From positions 54,180 to 118,179 of the forward strand of contig JAKPAG010000046.1 of NCBI GenBank assembly GCA_029779535.1: a DNA stretch of 64,000 nt, written 5' to 3'. Each line of letters starts with the position of its first letter. Positions within the stretch are counted from its first letter, which is position 1. A program made the translations under genes and the position numbers. The DNA is from Pseudomonadota bacterium (lineage in GTDB: Bacteria; Pseudomonadota; Alphaproteobacteria; Sphingomonadales; Sphingomonadaceae). This document shows, one piece after another, positions 37,790-46,240 of this stretch. A model generated the notes under the pieces. That model saw only the letters and a program-made list of their open reading frames with translations, was not told where the DNA came from and searched no databases.

Positions 37790-37824
37790 CCGATAATCCC
37801 TTGCCTCACTGTCTGGCTTCTATT

Positions 37825-37839
37825 ACCTAGTTATACAAC
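37825..37839. promoter_or_regulatory. Shared operator, site 2 (ACCTAGTTATACAAC)
   Basis: In the 71-base divergent gap between an acyl-CoA synthetase and the double hot-dog dehydratase. It matches site 1 at 14 of 15 positions and starts 36 bases after the synthetase start codon. Confidence 0.7.
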
Positions 37840-37860
37840 TGGGATCAAGGAGCGATTGCC

Positions 37861-39147
37861 GTGGCCGATGCAAAGACCGATATCAAGCAAAGCGAGGAAT
37901 GGCAGAAAGCCGTCGCTTACGAAATTTCCGAGGATGACATTGAACGCCAGCGCAAGCTGATCGGCGTGTGGGAGCCGATGCGGTCGGCCGAATATGTCCA
38001 GACCGCCAGCCACGATTCGATTCGCAACTGGGCCTATGGCTGCGGTGATGACAATCCGCTGTTCACCGACCCGAATTACGCGAAGAAGACCCGCTGGGGC
38101 GGCGTGATCGCGCCGGGGATGTTCGTCGGCCAGATCAACAAGCCGATGCTGGGCGATCCCACCCCGCCCGAGGTCAAGGCGCTGAAGAAAAGCCTGTTCA
38201 AGGGCATTCACGTGTTCGTTTCGGGTTCGGCCTGGAACTTCTACCGCCCGGTCCGCCCCGGCGACACGATCTATTCCTATGGCGGCGACCTGACCTGCGA
38301 GGTCAAGCAGAGCGAGTTTGCCGGCCAGTCGGTGATCATCACCAGCCGCCGCGTGAAAGTGAACCAGCGTGCCGAGGTGGTCGCCACCTATGACATCCTG
38401 CGCGTGCTGACCGAACGCAAGACCGCGGTGAAGAAGGGCAAGAACCTGTCGATCCAGCCCGCCTCCTACAGCGACGAGGAATGGGCCGAGATCGAGGCAG
38501 CCTATGCCGCCGAACAGGTCCAGGGCAGCGCCAAGCGCTATTTCGAGGATGTCGAGAAGGGCGATTCGCTGGGCTTGCAGATCAAGGGGCCGCTGACCGT
38601 GACCGACGTGATCTGCTTTCACGCCGCCGGCTACGGCTTCACCCCCTATGCCCCCACGGCCAATCGCCGCGCCCACAAGAACCGCCAGCGCATTCCCGCC
38701 TTCTACGTCAAGAACGAGCACGGCATTCCCGACGTGGCGCAGCGGCTGCACTGGGACCCGGTCTGGGCCCAGGCGATCGGCAACCCGATGGCCTATGACT
38801 ATGGGGTGATGCGCGAAAACTACCTGTGGCAGTATCTCAACGACTGGGCCGGGGATGACGGGATCATTACCCACGTCCACGATGAAATCCGCAAGTTCAA
38901 CTTCATGGGCGATGTCCAGCGCGTGACCGGCGAAGTGCTGGGCAAACGCACCGAAAACGGGCAGAACCTGGTCGACGTGGCGGTGCGGTTCATGAATCAG
39001 CGCGGCGAGGAAACGGTCCGCTCAACCGCGACTATTGCCCTGCCGAGCAAGGCCAAACCGCTGCCGATGTATCCCGAAGTGCCTGCCGACATGGCTGAAA
39101 CCGCGGCCCGGATGATGGCCCGGCACTGGGAACTGGGCGGGGACTGA
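37861..39147 (+). CDS. FAS1-like/MaoC tandem hot-dog dehydratase
   Basis: 428 residues. Two hot-dog halves can be seen: residues about 15-175 (FAS1-like dehydratase part, GCGDDNPLFTDPNYA, VIAPGMFVGQ, YRPVRPGDTIY) and about 190-410 (VEKGDSLGLQIKGPLTVTD, FNFMGDVQRVTGEV). Such proteins hydrate 2-enoyl-CoA to 3-hydroxyacyl-CoA; tandem forms take bulky acyl groups. GTG start 37861 follows AAGGAG. Its stop overlaps the next ATG by one base. Confidence 0.85.
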   Translation: MADAKTDIKQSEEWQKAVAYEISEDDIERQRKLIGVWEPMRSAEYVQTASHDSIRNWAYGCGDDNPLFTDPNYAKKTRWGGVIAPGMFVGQINKPMLGDPTPPEVKALKKSLFKGIHVFVSGSAWNFYRPVRPGDTIYSYGGDLTCEVKQSEFAGQSVIITSRRVKVNQRAEVVATYDILRVLTERKTAVKKGKNLSIQPASYSDEEWAEIEAAYAAEQVQGSAKRYFEDVEKGDSLGLQIKGPLTVTDVICFHAAGYGFTPYAPTANRRAHKNRQRIPAFYVKNEHGIPDVAQRLHWDPVWAQAIGNPMAYDYGVMRENYLWQYLNDWAGDDGIITHVHDEIRKFNFMGDVQRVTGEVLGKRTENGQNLVDVAVRFMNQRGEETVRSTATIALPSKAKPLPMYPEVPADMAETAARMMARHWELGGD

Positions 39148-39938
39148 TGAGCGAAGAAGTACTGATCGAGAACCAGGGCGGGGTCAGGATCATCATCCTG
39201 AACCGCCCGGACCGCCTGAACGCCCTGACCGGGTCGATCATGGCACCGCTGGCCGATGCCTGCGCCGATGCGGCGCGCGACGCTTCGGTCGGCTGCGTGG
39301 TGGTGACCGGCGCTGGCCGGGGCTTCTGCGCTGGCGGCGACATCAAGGCCGGCGGCGGCGACAAGGCGATGGTTCCGCCCAATGCCGAAGTCGGCGGCAG
39401 GGTGGAGCAAAGCTTCACCCGCCTGCGCGGCTACATGGAAACATCGCGGCTGCTGCACGAAATGCCCAAGCCCGCGATTGCCATGGTCAACGGCCCGGTG
39501 GCGGGTGCAGGGATCGGTATTGCCGGGGCCTGCGACCTGCGCTTCGCCGCGCGTTCGGCCACCTTCCTCACCGCCTTTGCCAACATCGGTGCGGGCGGCG
39601 ATTTCGGCAGCACCTGGTTCTGGACCAAGATCCTGGGCACGGGCGTGGCGCGCGAGTTGTTCCTGCTAGGCGAAAAACTCAGCGCCGAGGAGGCCTTCGC
39701 CAAGGGTATCTACACCCGCCTGTTCGACGATGAAGCGCTGCGCGAGGAAACGCTGAAAGCCGCCCACCGCCTGGCCGACGGGCCGCGCATGGGCTATCGC
39801 TACATGAAGCAGAACCTCAACAACGCCGAAGACTGGGCCTTCGAGGCCGCGTTCGACCAGGAAGCGCTCAACATGGGGCTGTCGACCAGCGCCACTGCCG
39901 CGATCTGGCGCGAGGCGAACAAGCCGCGCGGAGAGTGA
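39147..39938 (+). CDS. Crotonase, isomerase-like active site
   Basis: 263 residues with RPDRLNALT and GRGFCAGGDIKAGGG (CoA loop). The hydratase glutamates are absent: GAGIGIA replaces GGxCE, and FANIGAGGDFGSTW replaces the QPE segment. The Asp in GGDFG sits where PaaG/enoyl-CoA-isomerase-type enzymes place their catalytic Asp, so double-bond isomerisation is the best guess. Co-translated with the hot-dog dehydratase. Confidence 0.87.
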   Translation: MSEEVLIENQGGVRIIILNRPDRLNALTGSIMAPLADACADAARDASVGCVVVTGAGRGFCAGGDIKAGGGDKAMVPPNAEVGGRVEQSFTRLRGYMETSRLLHEMPKPAIAMVNGPVAGAGIGIAGACDLRFAARSATFLTAFANIGAGGDFGSTWFWTKILGTGVARELFLLGEKLSAEEAFAKGIYTRLFDDEALREETLKAAHRLADGPRMGYRYMKQNLNNAEDWAFEAAFDQEALNMGLSTSATAAIWREANKPRGE

Positions 39939-39955
39939 CCCGCGCTTAGCGCGGG
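39939..39955. terminator. Bidirectional terminator hairpin
   Basis: CCCGCGC, TTA, GCGCGGG: a perfect 7-base stem whose loop is the stop codon of the converging thioesterase gene. It begins at the base after the crotonase stop. Confidence 0.6.
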
Positions 39956-40764
39956 CCTTGCGGGACAGTCTTCGAAAGGTGCCCCGGCGCCACGAAGATC
40001 GTCTGGAAACCGCGCGCATAGACGCCCTGCTGATCGGCGAACACGTTGCGCGCCGTGCCGTGGCCATTGCCGGCCATATGCGTTTCGGCATCGAGCAGGA
40101 ACCAGTCGCCAACCGGCATGCGCAGGAACTGGATGGTGATGTCGAGATTGGCATAGGACCATTCGCCCGCATCGGTGGCATTGCCGAAGCCGTTGCCGAA
40201 ATCGGCGAACAGGCAGGCCTTGACGAAGTTCGACGCCGGGCGCCCGGCAATCACTTCGCCGTCCATCGCCAGCCACGATACACCGCGCCCGGGAATGCCG
40301 GGGCCGCCGATCACCCGGCGCAGCGTGATCGCCCCGCCCATCCGCATCCCGCGCGGGCTGTCGGTGACGACGATCGCATCGGGCGCGGGGTAATCGTGCG
40401 GCACTTCGAACACCGGGGTTGCCATGCGCCGCACCCGCAGCACGTGGGCCTGGGCCACCGGCTTGCCATCGGCCAGCATGGTCAGCCGGTGCAGTTTGGT
40501 CTGGCGGCCATCGCGCAACACCTGGTTGTCGAGGGTGAGCGGCTGGTGCGGCACCTTGCCGAAGATGTCGACCTGGAAGCGGGCAATCTCGAAATCTGCG
40601 TCCAGCGCCGCGTCCTCGGCCCCGCTGGCCAGCAGCGCGCTGACCGGCCCGCCGGCAATCGCGCGCGGATCCCATGGGCTGCAAGCCAGCCGCGTGGGGG
40701 TGAACAGGGCGCCGTCCTGCTCGTAATAGCGGGGCGGCCAGGGGTGTTCTGGGCTGTCGGTCAC
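39946..40764 (-). CDS. TesB-like acyl-CoA thioesterase (double hot-dog)
   Basis: 272 residues, GTG start. AIAGGPVSALLASGAED, RFQVDIFGKVPHQPL and SYANLDITIQFLRMPVGDWFL have the pattern of 4HBT_3/TesB-type thioesterases with two hot-dog repeats. The central Asp/Thr/Gln catalytic set cannot be assigned with confidence. It would hydrolyse acyl-CoA to free CoA, relieving CoA trapping. Divergent from the next ACAD operon over operator site 3. Confidence 0.82.
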   Translation of the reverse strand: MTDSPEHPWPPRYYEQDGALFTPTRLACSPWDPRAIAGGPVSALLASGAEDAALDADFEIARFQVDIFGKVPHQPLTLDNQVLRDGRQTKLHRLTMLADGKPVAQAHVLRVRRMATPVFEVPHDYPAPDAIVVTDSPRGMRMGGAITLRRVIGGPGIPGRGVSWLAMDGEVIAGRPASNFVKACLFADFGNGFGNATDAGEWSYANLDITIQFLRMPVGDWFLLDAETHMAGNGHGTARNVFADQQGVYARGFQTIFVAPGHLSKTVPQGPR

Positions 40765-40792
40765 GCCGGGTCCTTGTTGCTCGAGATATTTG

Positions 40793-40807
40793 ACCTAGTA
40801 ATACAAG
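40793..40807. promoter_or_regulatory. Shared operator, site 3 (ACCTAGTAATACAAG)
   Basis: In the divergent gap between the thioesterase and the ACAD-ACAD operon; 13 of 15 bases match site 2. The weakest of the first three copies (AGTAATACAAGT in place of the AGTTATACAACT core). Confidence 0.62.
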
Positions 40808-40858
40808 TAGGGCATAGGAGCCCGGCGGTGCAAGCACCCCAGCAGGAGCGAATTGTCA

Positions 40859-42079
40859 ATGGACCTGAGCTATGGCGCAGCGGCGGAAAGCTTCCGGGAG
40901 GAAGTGCGCGCGTTCCTTGCCCGGGCCTGGCAGCCGGGCGAACGGCGCGGCGCAGAGCTGAAGGAATTCATCCGCCAGTTCCGCCGCGCCGGAGTGGAAC
41001 GCGGCTATCTCTATCGCTCGGTTCCAAAGCGCTATGGCGGGTCCGAACAGCCGGTCGACGTGATCCGCGCGCAAGTGATCCGCGAGGAATTTGCCCGCGC
41101 CCGCGCGCCGATGGAAGTGGGCGGCAACGGCGTAAACATGACCGTGCCGACCCTGCTGGAACGCGGCACCGATGAACAGAAGGAACTGTTCATCCGCCCG
41201 ACGATCGAGGGCGATTACATCTGGGGCCAGGGCTATTCAGAACCCGGTTCGGGCAGCGACCTGGCCTCGGTCCGCACCCGGGGCGAACTGTCGGCCGATG
41301 GCACGAAGTGGATCATCAACGGGCAGAAGATCTGGACCAGCCAGGGCATGCAGGCGACCCACATGTTCATGCTGGTGCGCACCGAACCCGATGCGCCCAA
41401 GCATGACGGGATCACCTATCTGCTGATCGACCTGAACCAGCCCGGCATTACCCGCCGCCCGATCCGGCAGATGACCGGGCAGGAAGGCGATCACACCTTC
41501 TGCGAATTCTTTTTCGACAATGCCGAAGCCCCGGTCAGTTGGCAGGTGGGTGAACGCGGGCAGGGCTGGTACGTTTCTCGCACCACGCTCAAGCACGAGC
41601 GCGCCAGCATCGGCAGCGCCGATGGCCTGGGCAACCAGTTTCGCAAGCTGGTGGAGCTGGCGCGCGAGATGGGCCGACTGGGCGATCCGCTGGTGCGTGA
41701 CCGGCTGGCCGAGATCGAGGGGCGGGTGCTGTCGCACCGCTATTCCAGCTTCCGCCTGTTTTCCTGCGCCGCCGCCGGGGACGATCCCGGCGCGATCCAG
41801 CTGATGATGAAGCTGCTGTTGACCGAGATCGGCCACGACATCGCGCTGCTCGCGCAGGAGCTGATCGGCGAGGCGGCCCTGACCGAGCCTGAGGGGGCCG
41901 GTGCGCGAGGCTATCGCGGCCCGCGCGGGCCGAACAAGTGGCTCGACCAGATCATGGGCAGCCTGGGCAATTCGATTGCCGGCGGAGCCAGCAACATCCA
42001 GCGCAACATCATCGCCGAACGCGGCCTTGGCCTGCCGCGCGACCTGGCGATGGAACGCGATTCGGGCGGGAAGGCCTAG
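40859..42079 (+). CDS. Acyl-CoA dehydrogenase, catalytic subunit of a pair
   Basis: 406 residues. GQGYSEPGSGSDLASVRT and INGQKIWTSQG are the ACAD loop; Glu247 in KHERASI is the helix-G base. Start ATG 40859 is chosen 10 bases after AGGAG; TTG 40853 is possible. LGNSIAGGASNIQRNIIAER closes the fold. First gene of a five-gene operon (ACAD, ACAD, small protein, synthetase, WS/DGAT). Confidence 0.92.
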   Translation: MDLSYGAAAESFREEVRAFLARAWQPGERRGAELKEFIRQFRRAGVERGYLYRSVPKRYGGSEQPVDVIRAQVIREEFARARAPMEVGGNGVNMTVPTLLERGTDEQKELFIRPTIEGDYIWGQGYSEPGSGSDLASVRTRGELSADGTKWIINGQKIWTSQGMQATHMFMLVRTEPDAPKHDGITYLLIDLNQPGITRRPIRQMTGQEGDHTFCEFFFDNAEAPVSWQVGERGQGWYVSRTTLKHERASIGSADGLGNQFRKLVELAREMGRLGDPLVRDRLAEIEGRVLSHRYSSFRLFSCAAAGDDPGAIQLMMKLLLTEIGHDIALLAQELIGEAALTEPEGAGARGYRGPRGPNKWLDQIMGSLGNSIAGGASNIQRNIIAERGLGLPRDLAMERDSGGKA

Positions 42080-42083
42080 GGCG

Positions 42084-43091
42084 ATGCGTTTTCATCTGAC
42101 TTCCGAACAGGTCGCGATCCAGGACGCGGTGCGCGGCACCCTGGCGGAATGCTGGGGCATGGAGCGCCTGCACCGGTTCGCCGACGGCGACGCCGATTTC
42201 GACGCGGACAGCTGGCAGGCGCTGATGGTGCTGGGGATCGGCGGGCTGGCCCTGCCCGAAGCGCAGGGCGGCGCGGGGCTGGGTCTGCTCGATGCGGCGC
42301 TGGTCTGCGAAATGCTGGGCGCGGCCTGTGCGCCGGGGCCGGTGATCGGCCAGATTCTGGGCGCGATTGCCGTGGCCCACTGCGCCAATCCCGCGACGCG
42401 CGAATTGCTGGCCGAAATTGCCGCGGGCAATAAGGTCGTCACGCTCGCACTGGGCAGCGACCTGGTGCAGAGCGCGCGGGCGGCCGACCTGTTCCTTGCC
42501 GATGACGGCGCGGGCGGGCTGCATCTGGTCGAAGCCGGCGACGGGGTTGAGATCGAGACCCTCTCCGCGACCGACCGCAGCCGCCCGGTCAGCCGCGTCC
42601 GCTTCGGCACGGTTACCGCCCATCCGCTCTATCCGGCAGGCGATCCGATGGTCCAGCGGCTGACCGATGCCGCGCTGGTGCTGATCGCGGCGGACAGCCT
42701 GGGCGGGGCGCAGCACTGCACCGATCTGTCGGTCGACTATGCCAAGACGCGCGAACAGTTCGGCCAGCCGATCGGGCGGTTCCAGGGACTGAAGCACCAG
42801 CTGGCGCACATGGCGCTGGATGTGGAGCCGGCCCGTGCGCTGGTGTGGTATGCCGCCTATGCCTGGGATGCCGGGCTGCCCGATGCCGTCCGCACGGCGG
42901 CGCAGGCCAAGGCTCACCTGGGCGAAGTCTATACCCGCACCACCCGCGCCGCCATCGCCGCGCATGGTGGGATCGGCTATACGTGGGAATATGGATTGAA
43001 CTACTGGTTCCGCCGCTCGGTATTCAACCGGGCCTGGCTGGGCAGCCCGGCGCAGCACCGCGCCCGCGCGGCCGAGCTGGCGGGCTGGTAG
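42084..43091 (+). CDS. Acyl-CoA dehydrogenase, non-catalytic partner subunit
   Basis: 335 residues, shorter than average. AKTREQFGQPIGRFQGLKHQ and AAHGGIGYTWEYGLNYWFRR are the ACAD signatures. The helix-G Glu is absent (the region reads RLTDAALVLIAADSLGG). It starts 4 bases after the stop of the catalytic ACAD gene and probably completes its heteromer. Confidence 0.9.
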   Translation: MRFHLTSEQVAIQDAVRGTLAECWGMERLHRFADGDADFDADSWQALMVLGIGGLALPEAQGGAGLGLLDAALVCEMLGAACAPGPVIGQILGAIAVAHCANPATRELLAEIAAGNKVVTLALGSDLVQSARAADLFLADDGAGGLHLVEAGDGVEIETLSATDRSRPVSRVRFGTVTAHPLYPAGDPMVQRLTDAALVLIAADSLGGAQHCTDLSVDYAKTREQFGQPIGRFQGLKHQLAHMALDVEPARALVWYAAYAWDAGLPDAVRTAAQAKAHLGEVYTRTTRAAIAAHGGIGYTWEYGLNYWFRRSVFNRAWLGSPAQHRARAAELAGW

Positions 43092-43114
43092 GCGATTGGG
43101 AAGGAGTGCAACGA

Positions 43115-43402
43115 ATGAAGCCGGGATCGCGCCTGAAAAGCGCCGCGTGCAGCAGCGAAGTGGTGGTCATCAAGTATAGCGGCGGCACGATCGAGTGCGG
43201 CGGCCTGCCGATGGCCGAGGACGCGGCCGGCGATGGTTCCCCTGCCGCCGGCTTTGCCGAAGGCACGATGATGGGCAAGCGCTACATCGACGCCGCCGCC
43301 ACGGTGGAACTGCTCTGCGTCAAGCCGGGCAAGGGCAGCCTGTCGCTCGACGGCGTCGCCCTGACCACCAAGGACGCCAAGCCGCTCCCCGCCTCGGACT
43401 GA
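43115..43402 (+). CDS. Small conserved protein of a CoA-synthetase-linked family
   Basis: 95 residues starting MKPGSRLKSAACSSEVVVIK. The proper start is ATG 43115, preceded by AAGGAG at 43100-43105. CGG-P-M (GGLPMAED), MGKRYIDAAATVELLC and a KPLPASD C-terminus form conserved-looking blocks. I recall similar 90-100-residue proteins beside acyl-CoA synthetases in actinobacterial clusters but cannot name the family; a partner/regulator of the synthetase is a guess. It lies 10 bases before the synthetase gene. Confidence 0.7.
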   Translation: MKPGSRLKSAACSSEVVVIKYSGGTIECGGLPMAEDAAGDGSPAAGFAEGTMMGKRYIDAAATVELLCVKPGKGSLSLDGVALTTKDAKPLPASD

Positions 43403-43412
43403 CACTGCGCCC

Positions 43413-44909
43413 ATGAACATCGCCCTTCTGCTGGAAATGGCCGCCGGAGCCGCGCCGGACCGCATCGCGCTGGTCTGCGATGGCAAGCGCTGGTCCTATG
43501 CCGAACTGTGGCAGGCGGCCCAGGGCGCGGCCGAACTGATCCGCGCCAGCGGGGCCAGCCACGTCGCGCTTCTCGACGAATCGAGCGAGGCGGCGCTGAT
43601 CGCGCTGTTTGGCGCCGGCTTGGCGGGCGTGCCCTATTGCCCGCTCAACTACCGGCTCGCCGATGCGGATCTGGGCGCGCTGCTTGGCCGGATCGCGCCC
43701 GCCGTGGTGGTGGGCGATGTGGCACGGGTGCAGCGGCTGGCCGACGGGCAGGGCCATGTCCCCTATCCCCGCAGCGAGTTCACGCTCGCCGCGCTGGAAG
43801 CCGTGGCCAGCCCCGATGCCGAGCATGACAGCGGCGAGGGGATCGCGATCCAGCTGTTCACCAGCGGCACCACCGCCGCCCCCAAGGCGGCGATCCTGGC
43901 CCATTCCAACCTTGTTTCCTACATCCTCGGCACGGTCGAATTCGCCGCTGCCGAGGAGCACGAGGCGACGCTGGTTTCCGTCCCGCCCTATCACATCGCC
44001 GGGATCGCGGCGCTGGCCTCGTCGATCTATGCCCAGCGGCGGATCGTACTGCTGCCGGCTTTCGCGCCGGAAGACTGGCTCAAGCTGGTCGAGGCTGAAC
44101 GGGTGACCAACGCCTTTGTCGTGCCGACCATGCTGGGGCGGATCATCCACGCGCTGGAAAAGGGCGTGCGGGCCGACATCGCGTCGCTGCAGGCGGTGGC
44201 CTATGGCGGGGGCAAGATGCCGCTCGAACTGATCGGCCAAGCGCTCGACCGGTTCCCGGACTGCGCCTTCACCAATGCCTATGGCCTCACCGAAACCAGC
44301 TCCACCGTGGCGCTGCTTGGCCCGGACGAACACCGTGCGGCCCACGCCGCCAGCGATCCCGTTGTGCGGGCGCGGCTGGCCTCGGTCGGCAAGCCGCTGC
44401 CGACGATCGAACTCGAAATCCGGGGCGAGGATGGCAAAGTGCTGCCCACCGGGCAGGTGGGTGAAATCTATGTCCGGGGCGACCAGGTCTCCGGCCAGTA
44501 CCGCGAGCGCAGCGCGCTCGACGCGGACGGCTGGTTTCCGACCCGCGATGCCGGTTACCTTGACGCGGACGGCTACCTGTTCCTGGCCGGCCGGGCCGAC
44601 GACGTGATCGTGCGCGGAGGCGAGAACATCTCACCCGGCGAGATCGAGGACCTGCTGCTGACCCACCCGGCGATTGCCGATTGCGCTGCGGTGGCCGTGC
44701 CCAGCCTTGAATGGGGCGAGGCGGTGGGGCTGGCAGTGGTGGTGCGCGGCGGCTGCGAAACGCCCGCCGAGCAGGAGCTGAAGGAGATGGTTCGCGCCCG
44801 CCTGCGCTCCAGCCGGGTGCCGGAAGTCGTGCGCTTTGTCCCCAGCCTGCCTTACAACGAGATGGGCAAGCTGCTGCGCCGCGAGGTCAAGGGCTTGCTC
44901 GCGCGATGA
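43413..44909 (+). CDS. Acyl-CoA synthetase (AMP-forming)
   Basis: 498 residues. FTSGTTAAPKAA is the P-loop (Ala-Ala in place of the usual Gly-x at the middle), with NAYGLTETSST, TRDAGYLDADGYLFLAGR and a C-terminal MGKLLRREVK carrying the adenylation Lys. It resembles medium/long-chain FadD enzymes of catabolic clusters. Its stop TGA overlaps the next ATG, so the WS/DGAT gene is coupled to it. Confidence 0.91.
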   Translation: MNIALLLEMAAGAAPDRIALVCDGKRWSYAELWQAAQGAAELIRASGASHVALLDESSEAALIALFGAGLAGVPYCPLNYRLADADLGALLGRIAPAVVVGDVARVQRLADGQGHVPYPRSEFTLAALEAVASPDAEHDSGEGIAIQLFTSGTTAAPKAAILAHSNLVSYILGTVEFAAAEEHEATLVSVPPYHIAGIAALASSIYAQRRIVLLPAFAPEDWLKLVEAERVTNAFVVPTMLGRIIHALEKGVRADIASLQAVAYGGGKMPLELIGQALDRFPDCAFTNAYGLTETSSTVALLGPDEHRAAHAASDPVVRARLASVGKPLPTIELEIRGEDGKVLPTGQVGEIYVRGDQVSGQYRERSALDADGWFPTRDAGYLDADGYLFLAGRADDVIVRGGENISPGEIEDLLLTHPAIADCAAVAVPSLEWGEAVGLAVVVRGGCETPAEQELKEMVRARLRSSRVPEVVRFVPSLPYNEMGKLLRREVKGLLAR

Positions 44910-46240
44910 GCGAGACGTTGCAGCTCGCCCCGGGCGTGCGGCGCTTGCGGGTCGACGATCACTTCATGATCCTGACCGAAACCGATGCCTCGCCGATGCA
45001 CGTCGGCGCGCTGATCCTGCTTGATGTGCCGACCGATGACCGCGCCGGGCTGGCCATCAAGCTGCGCCGCCAGCTGGCGCAGCGGCTGCCGGCGACGCCG
45101 CTGCTGGCTCGGCTGGTCGAGGCTCCGGACGGTTATGACAGCGATGTCTGGGCCGATGTGGCCGGGGCTGACATGGACTGGCACGTGGTCGAGGAACAAG
45201 GCGATGATCTGCTGGGCGCGGTCGCCGCGCGCAACATGGAGCGGCTGGACCTGTCCCGCCCGCCGTTTCGCCTGCATGTCTGGCCCCGGCACGGTGCGTT
45301 CCTGCTCAAGGTCCACCACAGCGTGGTCGACGGGATCGGCTTTCAGGAAGTGATGCGGCTGCTGAGCGACGAGGCCCGGCCCGCAGCGCCTCGCGATGTC
45401 GATGCCGCGCTGCCCGATCAGTCCACTTGGCGTGCGTTGTCCGAAGCACGCTTCGCGGCGGAGGAGCCGGCCCGGCAGGCCCAATCCGCCGCGCGCAAGG
45501 CTGCGCTCGCCGCACTGGAAGCGTTCAAGGGGCAGCGCGCCGAAACCCCGGTGCTGAAGCTGTCCGGGCCAACCTCACCCCGGCGCAGCTTTGTACCGCT
45601 GTCGCTGCCGCTGGCTCCGTTCAAGCAGGCGGCCAAGGCGCTGGACGCAACGGTCAACGACCTGTTCATGGCCTGCGCCAGCTGGACGTTGCGCGACTAC
45701 CTGCTGGAAATTGACGACCTGCCGGACGCGCCGCTGGTGGTCAATTCGGCGCGGTCCTATCGCCGGGCGGAGCATGGCATGTTCGGCAACCGCATCGTCG
45801 CGCTGCATCCGCACCTGGCCACCCACCTGTCTGATCCGCTCGACCGCCTGCGCGCGATCCAGGCCAGCATGGCGGCGGAAATGCGCCGCACGCCCCATGA
45901 CGAGGCGCTGCTCGACGCGCTCGACAAGCCGTTCGGCGCGCGCGACCGGCGCGAGGCATTTGCAGGGCGCACCAGCGGCGGCGGGCGGGTGCTGCCGGGC
46001 AACCTGACCCTGTCGAACGTGCCGGGGCCGGCGGGCAGCCGCAGCTATGCCGGCTACCGGCAGCTGCACAATTACCCGGTGCCGATCATCGGGTCGGCCC
46101 GGTTCCTCAACATCACCTCGCGGCGCAGCGGCGACAACCTCGACATGGGGGTGATTGCCGATCCCGAGAAGATCGCCGATGTCGGCCGCATCGCGGACTT
46201 GTTCCGCGCCGCCTTCGCCGGCTACGCCGCGCTGGGCTGA
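44906..46240 (+). CDS. WS/DGAT-family acyltransferase
   Basis: 444 residues. HHSVVDG (137-143) is the HHxxxDG catalytic motif of wax-ester synthase/diacylglycerol acyltransferases. NVPGP in the C-terminal half (LTLSNVPGPAGS) is the second family motif. They esterify acyl-CoA to an alcohol or diacylglycerol, making storage lipid. Coupled to an acyl-CoA synthetase. Its 3' end overlaps the oppositely oriented quinone oxidoreductase gene by 19 bases. Confidence 0.88.
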   Translation: MSETLQLAPGVRRLRVDDHFMILTETDASPMHVGALILLDVPTDDRAGLAIKLRRQLAQRLPATPLLARLVEAPDGYDSDVWADVAGADMDWHVVEEQGDDLLGAVAARNMERLDLSRPPFRLHVWPRHGAFLLKVHHSVVDGIGFQEVMRLLSDEARPAAPRDVDAALPDQSTWRALSEARFAAEEPARQAQSAARKAALAALEAFKGQRAETPVLKLSGPTSPRRSFVPLSLPLAPFKQAAKALDATVNDLFMACASWTLRDYLLEIDDLPDAPLVVNSARSYRRAEHGMFGNRIVALHPHLATHLSDPLDRLRAIQASMAAEMRRTPHDEALLDALDKPFGARDRREAFAGRTSGGGRVLPGNLTLSNVPGPAGSRSYAGYRQLHNYPVPIIGSARFLNITSRRSGDNLDMGVIADPEKIADVGRIADLFRAAFAGYAALG

